Assembly (NCBI GenBank): GCA_032716605.1
Contig: CM064492.1
Coordinates: forward strand, 53,746,084 to 53,810,083
Origin: Paralithodes platypus
Taxonomy: Eukaryota > Arthropoda > Malacostraca > Decapoda > Lithodidae
Reading direction: 5' to 3'
Length of the DNA: 64,000 nt
In this document: in pieces, positions 44,561 to 54,847 of the stretch
Numbering within the stretch: position 1 is the first letter of the stretch
Layout: every line of letters starts with the position of its first letter
The notes under the pieces: model-generated
Seen by the model: the letters and a program-made list of their open reading frames with translations, nothing else
What the model was told of the DNA's origin: nothing
The model's database searches: none
Translations under genes and position numbers: made by a program

Positions 44561-45149
44561 ACCTTCTTCCATTTCTACTCCTTCTCTCCTCCTCCTCCTC
44601 CTCCTCCTCCTCCTTCCCTCCCACTCCTCCTTCCCTCCCACTCCGTCTCTGATATCAGCTCCCCCAATCACCATCACCATCATGCTCAACAATACCCACT
44701 ACGACGCATCTTCCTATAATTTTCTCCCCCCCCCCCGCCCCCCCTGTGTCCTAACCTCATTCTTCTGTTTCTTCTTCCTTTTCTTCTTCTTCATTATCAC
44801 ATCCCACTCATCTTGATCTCCCTCATTCTCTTCCCGTTCATTGTTCTTCTTCTCTTCCTACCCCCCGACCCCTTTCCCGTCTTCTCACCCCCTTCTCTCC
44901 TGTTCCTGCTCCTCCTCCTCTCCAATCATTATCATGCTCAGCAATACCCAACAGGCCCTCCCCAACCCGTCTTCCCTGGTGGGCTACCCTCATTCTTCTG
45001 TGGCCCTCTTAGTTTTGTCTTCTTCTGTTTTATTATCACATCCCGCCCATCTAAATATATATGTTTGTTCTTCTTCACTCTCCTTCCTCCTCCTCTTCTT
45101 CTTCCTCCTCTCCCTCCTTTTTTGCTTTATCCTCCTCTTCCTCAGACTA
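44561..45149 (+). repeat. Pyrimidine-rich tract
   Basis: (CTC)n, C runs and CTTCTTCC units, with a short AATCATTATCATGCTCAGCA block that recurs in diverged form at 45708 and near 44677. Frames here are artefacts. Confidence 0.85.
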
Positions 45150-45299
45150 CTTTCAAACATTGTGAACTGTGATACAGTTCAGACTTTCAGGATCCGTCTA
45201 GATAAATACTTGGCCACTAACCCTCAATCAACACTTATTTCTTTCAGAATAACTCCAACTCGTAGTGAAGAAATACCACAGATTGCAATATTAATATAA
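45150..45299 (+). pseudogene. LINE RT extreme C-terminus (sibling family)
   Basis: About 30 recognisable residues (NIVNCDTVQTFRIRLDKYLA) followed by a family-specific extension to a stop at 45299. Confidence 0.75.
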
Positions 45300-45620
45300 T
45301 TTCCATTATATTTTTTGTTTTTTTTCTCCAAGATCTTTGATGTACAATGAGCATAGATTACTAATTTGGCCTAATCTCCTTTCATCATATCCTATCCGAA
45401 ATTCCATGTCAGTTTTTCCATGCTGCTTGGTATATGATTCCGACCGTTTCCACATCAGCGTAAGCTGGAGGGAGTGGTGGGTGGGGAGGAGCCTTCTGCT
45501 TTACTATCCTTTTATCTACCTAGTAGTTAGTAGCTTAGCAGTATAAATATCTTAACTGCCCCATAAGGACCAATAGGTCTATTGCAATTTGTAAGTTATT
45601 TGAATTCCTTTGTATTCCCC
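45150..45620 (+). mobile_element. Sibling CR1-like LINE, short 3' piece in pyrimidine-rich DNA
   Basis: Encodes VNCDTVQTFRIRLDKYLATN, the same C-terminal motif as the main family, then a 3' UTR with AAGGACCAATAGGTCTATTG and an end AATTCCTTTGTATTCC. The tail is a CTTTGTATTC decamer instead of CTTTGTACTC, so this is a related but distinct family. Both flanks are CTCCTC-rich. Confidence 0.8.
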
Positions 45621-45826
45621 CTCCTCCTTATCTTCCTCCTCCTCCTCTACCGCCATCCCCCCCCCCCCCCCCCTGCTCAGTGTGTAATATCAGGTCCTCC
45701 CTCTCTAATCATCATAATACTCAACAATACCCACCAGATCCTTCCCAGCCATTTCTTCCCCTGTGGGCTACCCTCATTTGTATTAGCCTCCTCCTCCTCC
45801 TCCTTCTTTGTTATCCTTTTCTCAAC
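45621..45826 (+). repeat. Pyrimidine-rich tract
   Basis: CTCCTCCTC and C-run DNA between the two sibling LINE ends. Confidence 0.85.
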
Positions 45827-45938
45827 CTCGTAGTCAATATTATAATAGTAGTTTTAAATATCCAAACTGCCCCGTAAGGACCAATAGGTCTGTTGCAGTT
45901 TGTTCTCCTTTGTATTCCTTTGTATTCCTCCTCCTCTT
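45827..45938 (+). mobile_element. Sibling CR1-like LINE, 3' tail only
   Basis: AACTGCCCCGTAAGGACCAA, TAGGTCTGTTGCAGTTTG, then two CTTTGTATTC decamers. 112 bp, again inside CTCCTC-rich DNA. Confidence 0.82.
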
Positions 45939-46372
45939 CTGCTTATTTCTCTTTCATCTTTATCCTCTTCCTCCTCCTTATTTCTTAATTTTCTTTCTCC
46001 TCCATCTTCTCCTCCTACTTCACTTATTCTTCCTCCTGATTCTGTATCATCCTCCTCCTCTTTTACATGTTCCTTTTTCTGCTTCTGTGTCCTCCTTATC
46101 CTCCATTGTGTCTATTACTCCTCCTCTTTTACATATTCCTATTTCTACTTCTGTATCCTCTTCCTCTTCCTCCAATTCTTCCATTCCTCCTCCTCCTCTT
46201 GTATATATTCCCCTCGTTCCTCTGTATCCCCATCCTCTTCTTCCTCCTCCTCCTCCTCTTTTACTCATCCCTCCTCCTTCGTCTGTATCCTCCTCCTTCT
46301 TCTTTGTCCTCCTCCTCTTCAATTTCTTCCTCCTCCTTCTCCACCTCGTTCTCCTCCTCTCTCTCACCCTGC
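45939..46372 (+). repeat. Pyrimidine-rich tract
   Basis: CTCCTCCTCTTTTACATATT-like units with a loose ~60-bp period and CTCCTCTTC filler. Long open frames on both strands are artefacts. Confidence 0.85.
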
Positions 46373-46420
46373 CAAATTTAGTCATCATATGTTGTGCATT
46401 ATTGATGCACATATCGAACC

Positions 46421-46975
46421 ATTAACACTATCTGATACGACGTCTTGGGGGTTAATATATTGTCTTTAAGTGGGGTCACCGTTTTTTTTTTTTTTTTTTA
46501 TCTTTCTCTCCTCTTCTCTCTTTCCCTGGCTTGTATCCATTCGGCCCCATTCAGCCAACTGTTTTAAGACGTTTATCCCCATCCAGGTGTTGATTCCTTC
46601 CTGGCGAGCGATAGCGAGTCAGCATTGTATGGAAAAATCCGGCTTCGCCGGAGACATTTTTCTATCGAAAAATTTACAAATTTAGCTTGTCAAAACAAAA
46701 ATATATATATATGCTGGCTCGCTACCGCTCGCCAGGAAAATATTGACACCTGGATGGGGGTAAACGTCTTAAAACAGTAGGCTGAATGGGGCCGAATGGA
46801 TACAAGCCAAAGACAGAGGGAGAGAAAGAGAAAAAAAGCAAGGTGGGCTCCCTTAAGTATTATTATGGATTTTGCTTGCTTTTGCCATTTTCGAGCAATG
46901 TATTATAGTCTGTCCCCTAGGCTAACGAAAACGCCTTCCCAGACTTCTTTCAAACTAAAAAAATGGCCACTTTAA
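46421..46975 (+). mobile_element. MITE-D split by MITE-E
   Basis: Left part 46421-46465 (TTAACACTATCTGATACGAC, GTCTTGGGGGTTAATATAT) and right part 46857-46975 (ATGGATTTTGCTTGCTTTTG, CCATTTTCGAGCAATGTA, GCCTTCCCAGACTTC) line up with the uninterrupted copy at 12173. Confidence 0.8.
46470..46852. mobile_element. MITE-E (long-arm foldback) copy 2
   Basis: 383 bp between TTAA 46466-46469 and 46853-46856. Arms of ~170 bp (CATTCGGCCCCATTCAGCC and its complement). Centre: AATCCGGCTTCGCCGGAGAC and a TTTTTCTATCGAAAAATTT hairpin. Inserted in MITE-D. Confidence 0.92.
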
Positions 46976-47189
46976 TTAGCCTTTTCACACCCATAATTCC
47001 TACCCTATTGTTCCATTGTATTCCGTTTTCTATTTCTTCTTTTATTTTAATTGTTTTAATCACCCATTTTCTTTTCCTCCTCATGCCTTTCCTGTTCTTT
47101 GTCATATATTGTCCACTGTGTGTTTCATCTCCCTCCTTCGCCTTCACCCGATCTCGCCCTCTGTCTCTCTCTCTCTCTCTTTCTCTGAA

Positions 47190-47760
47190 TGCCTCTGGAA
47201 GTAACTGACTTGGAAAAGGATTTGGGTGTTCTGATTAGCAGTGACCTATAGCTTTCCAAGCAGTGCATTGAAGTAGAGAAGAAAGCTCAGAAATTAGTGG
47301 GTTATATTAAGAGGCAATTTAAGAATAGAAACAAGCTAGTCCTACAAAGCTTATTCCATCGATTAGAAAACTGAGCTATGAGGACCGGTTGAGAGCTCTT
47401 GATCTATTTTCGTTGGAGACACGCAGACTACAAGGTCAGCTCATTGAAGTGTTTTAAATACTTAATGGGTTTGACAATGTGGATTATAGCAAAATGTTTA
47501 GACTCAATATGAACACACAACACGCAACCATGACTGGAAATTGAAATTGAAAAGGTTCAGCACTAGTACTTGTGGAAACTTTTTCTCATACAAGATCTGT
47601 TCTACCTGGAAAAAACTTCCCTCCGAAGTTGTAAACAGTTCTTCAGTAGAGCACTTCAAGAAGTGCTCTGTAATGAGTGTAGTGCAATAAACAGTCTCTC
47701 TCCTTTCATGGACCGCAAGGTCTCTGAGATACTAGCTATTCCTTGTAACTCATTGTAACC
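47190..47760 (+). pseudogene. Decayed CR1/L2-type LINE RT C-terminus
   Basis: Translating across frames gives LEKDLGVLISSDL, VEKKAQKLVGYIKRQFKNRN, then SYEDRLRALDLFSLETRRLQ and a DYSKMFRL region. Contains stops, frameshifts and an internal deletion between the last two blocks. It is a different lineage from the main LINE and much older. The 62-aa frame 47570-47758 is a shadow. Confidence 0.75.
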
Positions 47761-48065
47761 TCTCTCTCTCTCTCTCTCTCTTTCTCCTTTCTTTCACCAC
47801 ACCCCCTCTTCTGTTTCTCCCCCCCCCCCTCCCCCTACCACACACATTCCTCCCCCCTCCCCTACCACACACATTCCCCCCCCCCCCCCCCTCCTATCAC
47901 CCCACCCCCTCCCTCAGCTGATTGCGGATGCATGTAGCAGCCTCTCCCAGCATCCCCCCTCCACCCGCTCTCTCTCTCTCTCCGTCCGTCCCCCCGCCCA
48001 CCCCCGCCTACCCCCGCCTCTCCTCATCCTCTGCTTTTATAAAATTGGGTCACAGCTCCTCTGGC
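47761..48065 (+). repeat. CT- and C-rich low complexity
   Basis: (CT)n followed by C runs and CCACACACATTCC units. Confidence 0.85.
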
Positions 48066-48070
48066 GTGTT

Positions 48071-48073
48071 TTG

Positions 48074-48122
<49 letters not shown>

Positions 48123-48285
48123 GGAAGGAAGGAAGGACGCCGAGATGGACGTTAGTGATGAGAGAGAGAAAAGAAAGGAGAGAAAGGGTGGCGAGATGGA
48201 CGTTAGTGATGAGAGACAGAGAGAAGGAGAGAAAGGGTGGCGAGATGGACGTTAGTGATGAGAGCGAGAGGAGAGAGAGGGGGGG
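48071..48285 (+). repeat. (GA)n and ~53-bp tandem repeat
   Basis: (GA)n at 48072-48120, then three units of GAGATGGACGTTAGTGATGA with purine-rich filler starting at about 48141, 48194 and 48241. Confidence 0.88.
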
Positions 48286-48317
48286 GGGAGTGGTTTGAAT
48301 GGATACGGAGATAGCCT

Positions 48318-48415
48318 TATAAACCCTTGTGGAGTATGACGCGTCTTAGCAGTATACTCTGGCTAGTATTAGACGATTTCATGATGCTCAGGAAGGATGT
48401 TTGAGCCTCAAAGGG
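48318..48415. mobile_element. MITE-B short copy
   Basis: AACCCTTGTGGAGTATGACG, TGGCTAGTATTAGACGATTT and a closing CAAAGGGGTAA. Confidence 0.7.
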
Positions 48416-48449
48416 GTAACATAGTGTATATCCCAGTGAACCTTCAGAC

Positions 48450-48835
48450 TTCCTCAAGGGTCTAGTGCTTGTTTTGGGGGGCTACTTATTCATATATTTA
48501 TTTAATTTTGAGTTTCCTCGTTAGACCTCCATCAAGCTTTAATAAAAAACATCCTCTATGCCTCCTTTCATGATATATTTGTAAATTTTTCGATAACAAA
48601 ATTTCCCGGCCGAAGGCCGGTTCCTTAAAAAATTACAGGCTCGCTATCGCTCGCCAAGAAAAAATCGATACCCAAACGGCACGAAAAGTCTTAATATTGA
48701 CAAAGTAATTGGGCGAGAGGTCTGAAAATCGCCAAACTAGTGAACGAACGTCTTAAAATCGCAAAACTAATGGGTCTAAACATGAGGGAGAAGGTGGTCC
48801 AGATAAAGCGAGTACCTCCCCCTTATAACTCCTTC
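48450..48835. mobile_element. MITE-A copy
   Basis: Right half clear: CCCGGCCGAAGGCCGG, GGCTCGCTATCGCTCGCC, AACTAATGGGTCTAAACATG, ACCTCCCCCTTA. The left end is rearranged (TTTTGGGGGGCTACTTATTC). It lies between two pieces of MITE-B. Confidence 0.8.
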
Positions 48836-48837
48836 GT

Positions 48838-48900
48838 AAATTGAATAATATCGTCTAATGATAGCCAGCATTACCAAATATTGAAAGAGGCTAAGAGAGT
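48838..48900. mobile_element. MITE-B arm fragment
   Basis: CTTCGTAAATTGAATAATAT then CGTCTAATGATAGCCAGCAT; only one arm. Confidence 0.6.
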
Positions 48901-48937
48901 GAATGGCAAGGGGTAGGGGGAATATGAGGAGACCGTT

Positions 48938-49277
48938 AAGGGGGTACTACTCGCTTTGTATGGACCTCCCTTCTCTTATTATGTTTACCATATTAGTTTT
49001 GAGGTTTTTAAGATTTTCGAGCCGTTAGTTTGTCGATTTTGAGACCTTTCGCATCATTTCTTCGTCAATGTTAAGACCTTTCGTGCCATTTAGGCGTCGA
49101 TTTTTTCCTGGCGACCGATAGCGAGCCTGTAATTTTAGAAGGAACCGGCCTATACAAATTTATCTTGAAAGGGGTTCTAGGGGGTGCTATGTTAAGCTTG
49201 ATGGAGGTCTAGCGAGGAAACTCAAAAAGTGAATATATTCATAAATACATAAACCAAAAACCAAGCAATACCCTCTT
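48938..49277 (+). mobile_element. MITE-A copy
   Basis: Begins TTAAGGGGGTACTACTCGC and ends CAATACCCTCTTAA. The internal palindrome is partly deleted (GGAACCGGCCTATACAAATT). Confidence 0.82.
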
Positions 49278-49490
49278 AACTCTATCTGATGCGACGTCTT
49301 GTGGGTAATTATGATATGTTAAATTATTATCCTGGGTTTCCTTTAATTCATCCACTTTGGTGCAATGTATTTTTAGTTTGTCCTCCTTCCCATACCCCAT
49401 TCAAAACAAAAACACCCCCCAGACCCCTTCAACATAAAATGTACATTTTTCGGTAGAAAAATTAACCCGACCGAAGGCTGGTGCCTTCTA
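49274..49490 (+). mobile_element. MITE-D copy sharing a TTAA with MITE-A
   Basis: TTAACTCTATCTGATGCGAC, GTCTTGTGGGTAATTATGAT, then the core ATTTTTCGGTAGAAAAATT and CGACCGAAGGCTGGTGCC before it stops at the 40-bp array. Confidence 0.78.
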
Positions 49491-49494
49491 CAGT

Positions 49495-50125
49495 ATATAC
49501 AGTATAAGCATTGATAGACATCATCCTCATAAACTTTTAATTAAGAAGCGTTAATTGTTATCATCCTAATAAACTTTTAATTAAGAAGCGTTATTGGACA
49601 TCTTCCTAATAAACGTTTAATTTAAAAGAAGCGTTAATAGACATCCTCATAAACGTTTAATTAAGAAGCGTTAATTGACATCATCCTAATACATGTTTAA
49701 TTAAGAAGCGTTAAGTGACATAATCCTAATAAACGTTTAATTAAGAAGCGTTAATAGACATCCTCATAAACGTTTAATTAAGAACCGTTAAGTGACATCA
49801 TCCTAATAAACGTTTAATTAAGAAGCGTTAAGTGACATCATCCTAATAAACGTTTAATTGAGAAGCGTTAAGTGACATCATCCTAATAAACGTTTAATTA
49901 ATAAGTGTTAAGTGACATCATCCTAATAAACTTTTAATTAAAAAGCGTTAAGTGACATCATCCTAATATACGTTTAATTAAGATGCGTTAAGTGACATCA
50001 TCCTAATATACGTTTAATTAATATGCGTTAATAAATGTTTAATTAAGAAGTGTTAAATGGCAGCAGGCTAATAAACTTTTAATTAAGAAGATTGAAGTGA
50101 CAGCATCCTAATAAACGTTTAATTA
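49495..50125. repeat. 40-bp minisatellite (CGTTTAATTAAGAAGCGTTA)
   Basis: About 16 units of 35-40 bp with GACATCATCCTAATAAACGT and TTAATTAAGAAGCGTTAAGT. Ends at a TTAACCC where MITE-B begins. Confidence 0.93.
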
Positions 50126-50320
50126 ACCCTTTGTGGATTATGACTCATTTTAGCAGTGTATTATGGCATTCATTAAACGATTTTATACAGTTTAGGAAGG
50201 ATCTGTGGGAATTAAAAGGTTAAAAACTGTCCCAATCAACCCACTGATTTCCATATACCCTTCCTAAGCTGTATAATATCGTCTAATAATAGCCAGAATA
50301 AACTGTCAAAACGCGGGTGG
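50122..50320. mobile_element. MITE-B copy at the edge of the 40-bp array
   Basis: TTAACCCTTTGTGGATTATG, ATTAAACGATTTTATACAGT on the left; CCTAAGCTGTATAATATCGT and AATAAACTGTCAAAACGC on the right. Confidence 0.8.
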
Positions 50321-50571
50321 GTGGATTCAGTCATGTGGAGCGTATGGAGAGTGAAACAATTACTACAAGAGTGTGTGAGAGTGAGGTGAAAGGCACAGAG
50401 GGAGAGGCAGACCGAGAGTGGGATGGACGGATGGAGCTGAGATGTATATGAGCGAAAGTGTTGTTGAGTGGGAACCGAGGCACCGGCTAACAGATGGCAG
50501 AGGAGCATAGAGGCGATTCATTAGTGACCAACCCCTCGGTGATCAAAGCGTCTATACCATGTTCCAAATAA

Positions 50572-50577
<6 letters not shown>
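50321..50577. other. Unannotated stretch
   Basis: No gene or repeat recognised. The 90-aa minus frame at 50508-50236 shows no known domain and overlaps MITE-B. Confidence 0.5.

Positions 50578-50647
<70 letters not shown>
50578..50647 (+). repeat. (GA)n microsatellite
   Basis: About 34 GA units. Confidence 0.98.
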
Positions 50648-50654
50648 ACTCTCC

Positions 50655-51352
50655 TAGTATGATATTCTCCTCATGTGATGTTTATGGCCCCAGTATCGGA
50701 ACACCTCAGAGCCCCCACACACGGCCCTCACCACTTCCCAACCATAACCTGTATACAACCTTGTGAGAAAGAGGGGAGAAAGAGAGGTTGAGCTAGGTAA
50801 CTTACTTTCTTGGTCTAATATTTCCCCTCATGTGATGTTTATGACCCAGAGAGAGAGAGAGAGGTTTAGCTAGGTATACTTACTCGCTTCGTCTAATATT
50901 TCCCCTCATGTGATGTTTATGGCCCAGAGAGAGAGGGAGAGGTTGAGGTAGGTATTTTACTCTCTTGGTCTAATATTTCCCCTCATGTGATGTTTATGGC
51001 CCAGAGAGAGAGAGAGAGAGAGAGAGGGAGAGGTGGAGCTAGGTATCTTACTCTCTTGGTCTAATATTTCCCCTCATGTGATGTTTATGACCCAGAGAGA
51101 GAGAGAGAGGGAGAGGTTGAGGTAGGTATCTTACTCTCTTGGTCTAATATTTCCCCTCATGTGATGTTTATGACCCAGAGAGAGAGAGAGAGAGGGAGAG
51201 GTTGAGGTAGGTATCTTACTCTCTTGGTCTAATATTTCCCCTCATGTGATGTTTATGACCCAGAGAGAGAGAGAGAGGGAGAGGTTGAGGTAGGTATCTT
51301 ACTCCCTTGGTCTAATATTTCCCCTCATGTGATGTTTATGGCCCAGAGAGAG
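50655..51352 (+). repeat. ~80-bp minisatellite with embedded (GA)n
   Basis: Seven or eight units of TCTTGGTCTAATATTTCCCC, TCATGTGATGTTTATGACCC, then a variable (GA)4-13 and GGGAGAGGTTGAGGTAGG. Unit length changes with the GA run. The last unit breaks directly into MITE-D (GACGTTTCGGGGATTATTAT). Confidence 0.93.
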
Positions 51353-51565
51353 AGAGACGTTTCGGGGATTATTATCATGTTTTGTTTGATTATAATATTA
51401 TTGAGAATTGGGCTTGCTTTTGCCAGTTTTGAGGAATAGATTTTAGTTTGTCCTATACATAGGCTAGCAAAAAAAACTTTCCCGGACTTCCTTGAAACTA
51501 TATTTATGCCCACTCAGAAAGCGGAAATCGTACATTTTTCGATAGAAAAATGTGACATTATAATT
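51353..51565 (+). mobile_element. MITE-D copy
   Basis: GACGTTTCGGGGATTATTAT, TGCTTTTGCCAGTTTTGAGG, TAGGCTAGCAAAAAAAACTT and the TACATTTTTCGATAGAAAAA core. Its left terminus is replaced by the minisatellite. Confidence 0.75.
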
Positions 51566-51598
51566 AATTTTGAGTTTATTTTTTCCTGGACACCCTCT

Positions 51599-51601
<3 letters not shown>

Positions 51602-51646
<45 letters not shown>
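51602..51646. repeat. (TA)n microsatellite
   Basis: About 22 TA units. Confidence 0.96.
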
Positions 51647-51647
<1 letters not shown>

Positions 51648-51776
51648 TATATTATACAATATATTATAGTAGTAGCGAAAAACAGGTATACTGTAGTGAT
51701 AGCGATAAATACTTTAATGGGTACCGGTATTTTAGAGTTCCTATTTTTGCCAACTGATTCGCCATCTTGGTAGCAT

Positions 51777-52493
51777 AAGGTCGTTGCACACTGACACGAC
51801 AGCCCCTTCAAGGCTGGCACGAACACCCACGACACGTACAAATCCTGTGTCGTGCCGAATTTACTAGAGATCGCGGCGAAAATGGGTGGCATCGTTAGAG
51901 TCGTATCTCTACCGTATCTCTTCCGCATGACTTGATAAGACTCTAGCGATGCCGATACGGTGGAGAAACGAATGCTACGAAGAAGATAGGAAAAGTCGTG
52001 CGAAGGGTACACGACTAGTCCACGGAAAAGATAAGACCCAAAAGACTGCGATACGACTCGGAAGAATCGTATCGACGCCGTATTGACGCCGTGAGACGTG
52101 CAACCGGATTGAGGCTAGACGCGCGGTTGCCAATTTTCAGCACGGAAGAGATACGGTCCGCATGGCAGGCTAACGCACCAGACAACTTTGAAACGGGCCA
52201 TACGGCTTTGATACGGACCATACGTCTTTGATACGGACCACACAATTGTGATACAGCGAGTTCGTGATGGAGACCAGACTCAGACGATTTTTTACAGTTG
52301 CCGGGGGATTCCCGCGAACTTTTGAACAGCTCAAAATCTCGTATCGACCCCCGATACGTCGCCTGGCCCGTGAGAATCACCCACGGCTAAATTCCGATAT
52401 CCACGATTATATTGCCGATTCGCCGTATCAGGCTGAAATTTTGAGTCGGGAATTCGCCTGGAGGGGCTTTTGTGTCAGTGTGCAACGATCTTT
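51777..52493. mobile_element. DNA transposon with ~37-bp TIRs, non-autonomous
   Basis: 717 bp. Left AAGGTCGTTGCACACTGACA continuing CGACAGCCCCTTCAAGGC; right complement AAAGATCGTTGCACACTGAC continuing with AAAAGCCCCTCCAGGC. Flanks allow an AT target duplication (51775-51776 and 52494-52495). GC-richer than its surroundings. Inside are a hairpin (GGCATCGTTAGAGTC against GACTCTAGCGATGCC, about 51889-51955) and a short TTGATACGGACCATAC repeat at 52190-52240. Two frames of 121-137 aa on the minus strand show no domain I recognise. A PIF/Harbinger or ISL2EU relation is possible but untested. Confidence 0.82.
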
Positions 52494-52499
52494 ATTATA

Positions 52500-52788
52500 G
52501 TAGCTTTATATTTAAGGTGAGAGTGTGAGTTAGTGTGACAGTGGTAAGAGAGAGAGAGTGAGTGAGTGTGAGAGTGAGTTAGTGAAGAATATGAGAATGT
52601 GTTTGAGAGCGATATAAAGTACATAATGGGTATGAGAGTATAATGAGTGAGTGCAAGTGAATAATGAGAAAGAAAGAGAGAGAGAAGGAGAGGGGGTTGG
52701 GGAAGGGATATATTTAAATGATTAAATAAGAACATTGTGACAACATAACTCTGACACTGATTAAGTATGCACAGGGCTAGTTGATTGT

Positions 52789-52828
<40 letters not shown>

Positions 52829-53370
52829 GTGTGTGTATGTGTGTGTGCATGCGGTTCTGCACAGTCTCCAGTATAGAATATGGAATTAAAAATTGTGAGA
52901 TTGAATTAAGAGTAGTTTGTTATACTGTTATTAAATCATCTCATCAGTCAACTGATTAATAACTATCTACACTATTAATTCATTCACTTTAAGTTTACCT
53001 CCATATTCCGCATCATTGGGAAGAACAGAACTTATGTAGGGGACTCTACGGTTGGCCATATAAGTCGTGTCGCTGATATCATTACGTTTTGCTCGTTGTG
53101 TGCTGTATTAATGTCTGTCAGATGTTGAATACGGTGTGTAAAGATAGCAATATGTTTGTATATCTCACTCGAAACGATGAATAAATTTTTAGATCGTACG
53201 GATACCAATTATTGATCGAAATATACTTGGTGCCGCTACATCACTTATTTGGGTAACTGTTCACTGTAATAAATCAAGGGTGTGAAAAATGTATATAAGA
53301 TCGTTGGGTCTGTTGACTAGGATTTACCTTTCTGTCCTTGCATAAGATAGGTTTTACTATCAATATCCCT
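52500..53370. other. No gene; GA/GT-rich then AT-rich
   Basis: GAGTGAGTG-type low complexity at 52520-52700, (TA)n at 52790-52824, (GT)n just after, then unique AT-rich sequence. Confidence 0.6.
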
Positions 53371-53374
53371 TTAA

Positions 53375-53696
53375 GGGGAGATGGGCGTATTTATTTGCTT
53401 ATTGTTTTATATTTGTATATTTTTTTAGTTTCCTCCCTAGACCTCCATCAACTTAAATGTGTACATTTTTCGGTACAAAAATGTCCCAGCCGAAGGTCGG
53501 TTACTCTTAAAATTACAGGCTGGCTATCGCTCGCCAGGAAAAAATCGACACTTAAATGACACGAAAAGTCTTAAAATTGACACAGAAGTGGGGCGAAACG
53601 TCTTAACATCGCCAAACTAATGGGCCAAACGTCTGAAAATCTGAAAACTAATAGGACTAAACATGATGGAGAAGGGCGCCAGAACCCCCCCCCCCC
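53375..53696. mobile_element. MITE-A copy between TTAA sites
   Basis: TTAA 53371-53374 and 53697-53700. Left GGGGAGATGGGCGTATTTAT; core ATTTTTCGGTACAAAAATGT and CCAGCCGAAGGTCGG; right end is a C run. Confidence 0.88.
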
Positions 53697-53700
53697 TTAA

Positions 53701-53820
53701 ATGTATTGATTATTATGAACACTGGAGTTGTTCTGTTCACACACATTATTATTGACAGTGTACAGTCGCAGTCGCGGCGGTCATTATTGGTGATACAGAC
53801 ATTATCCAAACTGGTGCGGT
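53701..53820. other. Short unique spacer
   Basis: Nothing recognised between two MITE-A copies. Confidence 0.5.
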
Positions 53821-53824
53821 TTAA

Positions 53825-54141
53825 GGGGAGGTATTTAGTTTGTTCCCTAGACCTCCATCAAGCTTAAAATTACACCCCCTTGAGTCCCTTTCAAAATGAA
53901 TTTGTACATTTTTCGGTAGAAAAATGTCCCGGCCGAAGGCCGGTTCCTCTTAAATTACCGGCTCGCTATCGCTCGCCAGGATAAAATCGACACCTGAATT
54001 GCACGAAAGGTCTTAATATGGGGTGAAAGTTCTTAAAATCGCTAAACTAATGGGGCAAACGTTTTATAATATCAAAAGCAATGGGGCTAAACCTGAGGGA
54101 GAAAGGGGTCAAGAAAAAATCCTTCAAGTGAAGATCTCCCC
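53825..54141. mobile_element. MITE-A copy
   Basis: TTAA at 53821-53824; CCCGGCCGAAGGCCGG core; right end GATCTCCCC then TTTA, which is also the left boundary of the next MITE-A. Confidence 0.87.
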
Positions 54142-54145
54142 TTTA

Positions 54146-54511
54146 GGGCAGTTGGCCGTATTTGTTTGCTTATTGTTTTATTTATTTATTTTTGTATTTT
54201 TATTTTTATTTTTTAGTTTCCTTCCTAGACCTCCATCAACCTGTAAACAACACACCATAGACCCCCTTCAAGTTAAATGTGTAAATTTTTCGGTAGAGAA
54301 ATGTTCCGGCCGAAGGGCGGTTACTCCTAAAATTTCAGGCTCGCTATCGCCATCGACACCTAAATGGCAGGAAAGGTCTTAATATTCACAAAGAAATGGG
54401 ACGTAAAGTTTTAAAATCACCAAGCTAATGGGCCGAACGTCTTAAAATCTAAAAACCAATGGGAGTAAACACGAGGGAGAAGGGGGCCAGAAAAACCAGC
54501 CCCCCTCCCCC
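54146..54511. mobile_element. MITE-A copy, tandem neighbour
   Basis: GGGCAGTTGGCCGTATTTGT left end, CCGGCCGAAGGGCGG core, CCCCTCCCCC right end before TTAA 54512-54515. Confidence 0.87.
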
Positions 54512-54700
54512 TTAATTGAAGCTCCTTATTAGTGATTTACGGAGATTCCTTTACATTAATCGGAGTCTGTAAAATGGGTTGGAATTGATGAGCGTGACTT
54601 TATTGCTCTGTCTCGAGTCGCCCCCCTCCCCCAAAAAAAATAAAATAATAATATTAATAATTAAAAAAACTCATAATAATAATGGGGTAAGTGCCAGAGT

Positions 54701-54752
54701 ACATACATACATACATACATTATTGCACAGTTGGCCACGTTATTTATACTCC

Positions 54753-54830
<78 letters not shown>

Positions 54831-54847
54831 TATATATATATATATAT
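54701..54847. repeat. (CATA)n and (TA)n microsatellites
   Basis: ACATACATAC at 54701-54720 and ~45 TA units at 54754-54847 with two interruptions. Confidence 0.95.

Noticed and set aside
51599..52380. Two minus-strand frames (137 and 121 aa) as a transposase
   Set aside because: No recognisable motif, they lie head to tail in a 717-bp non-autonomous element, and the first begins in (TA)n DNA.
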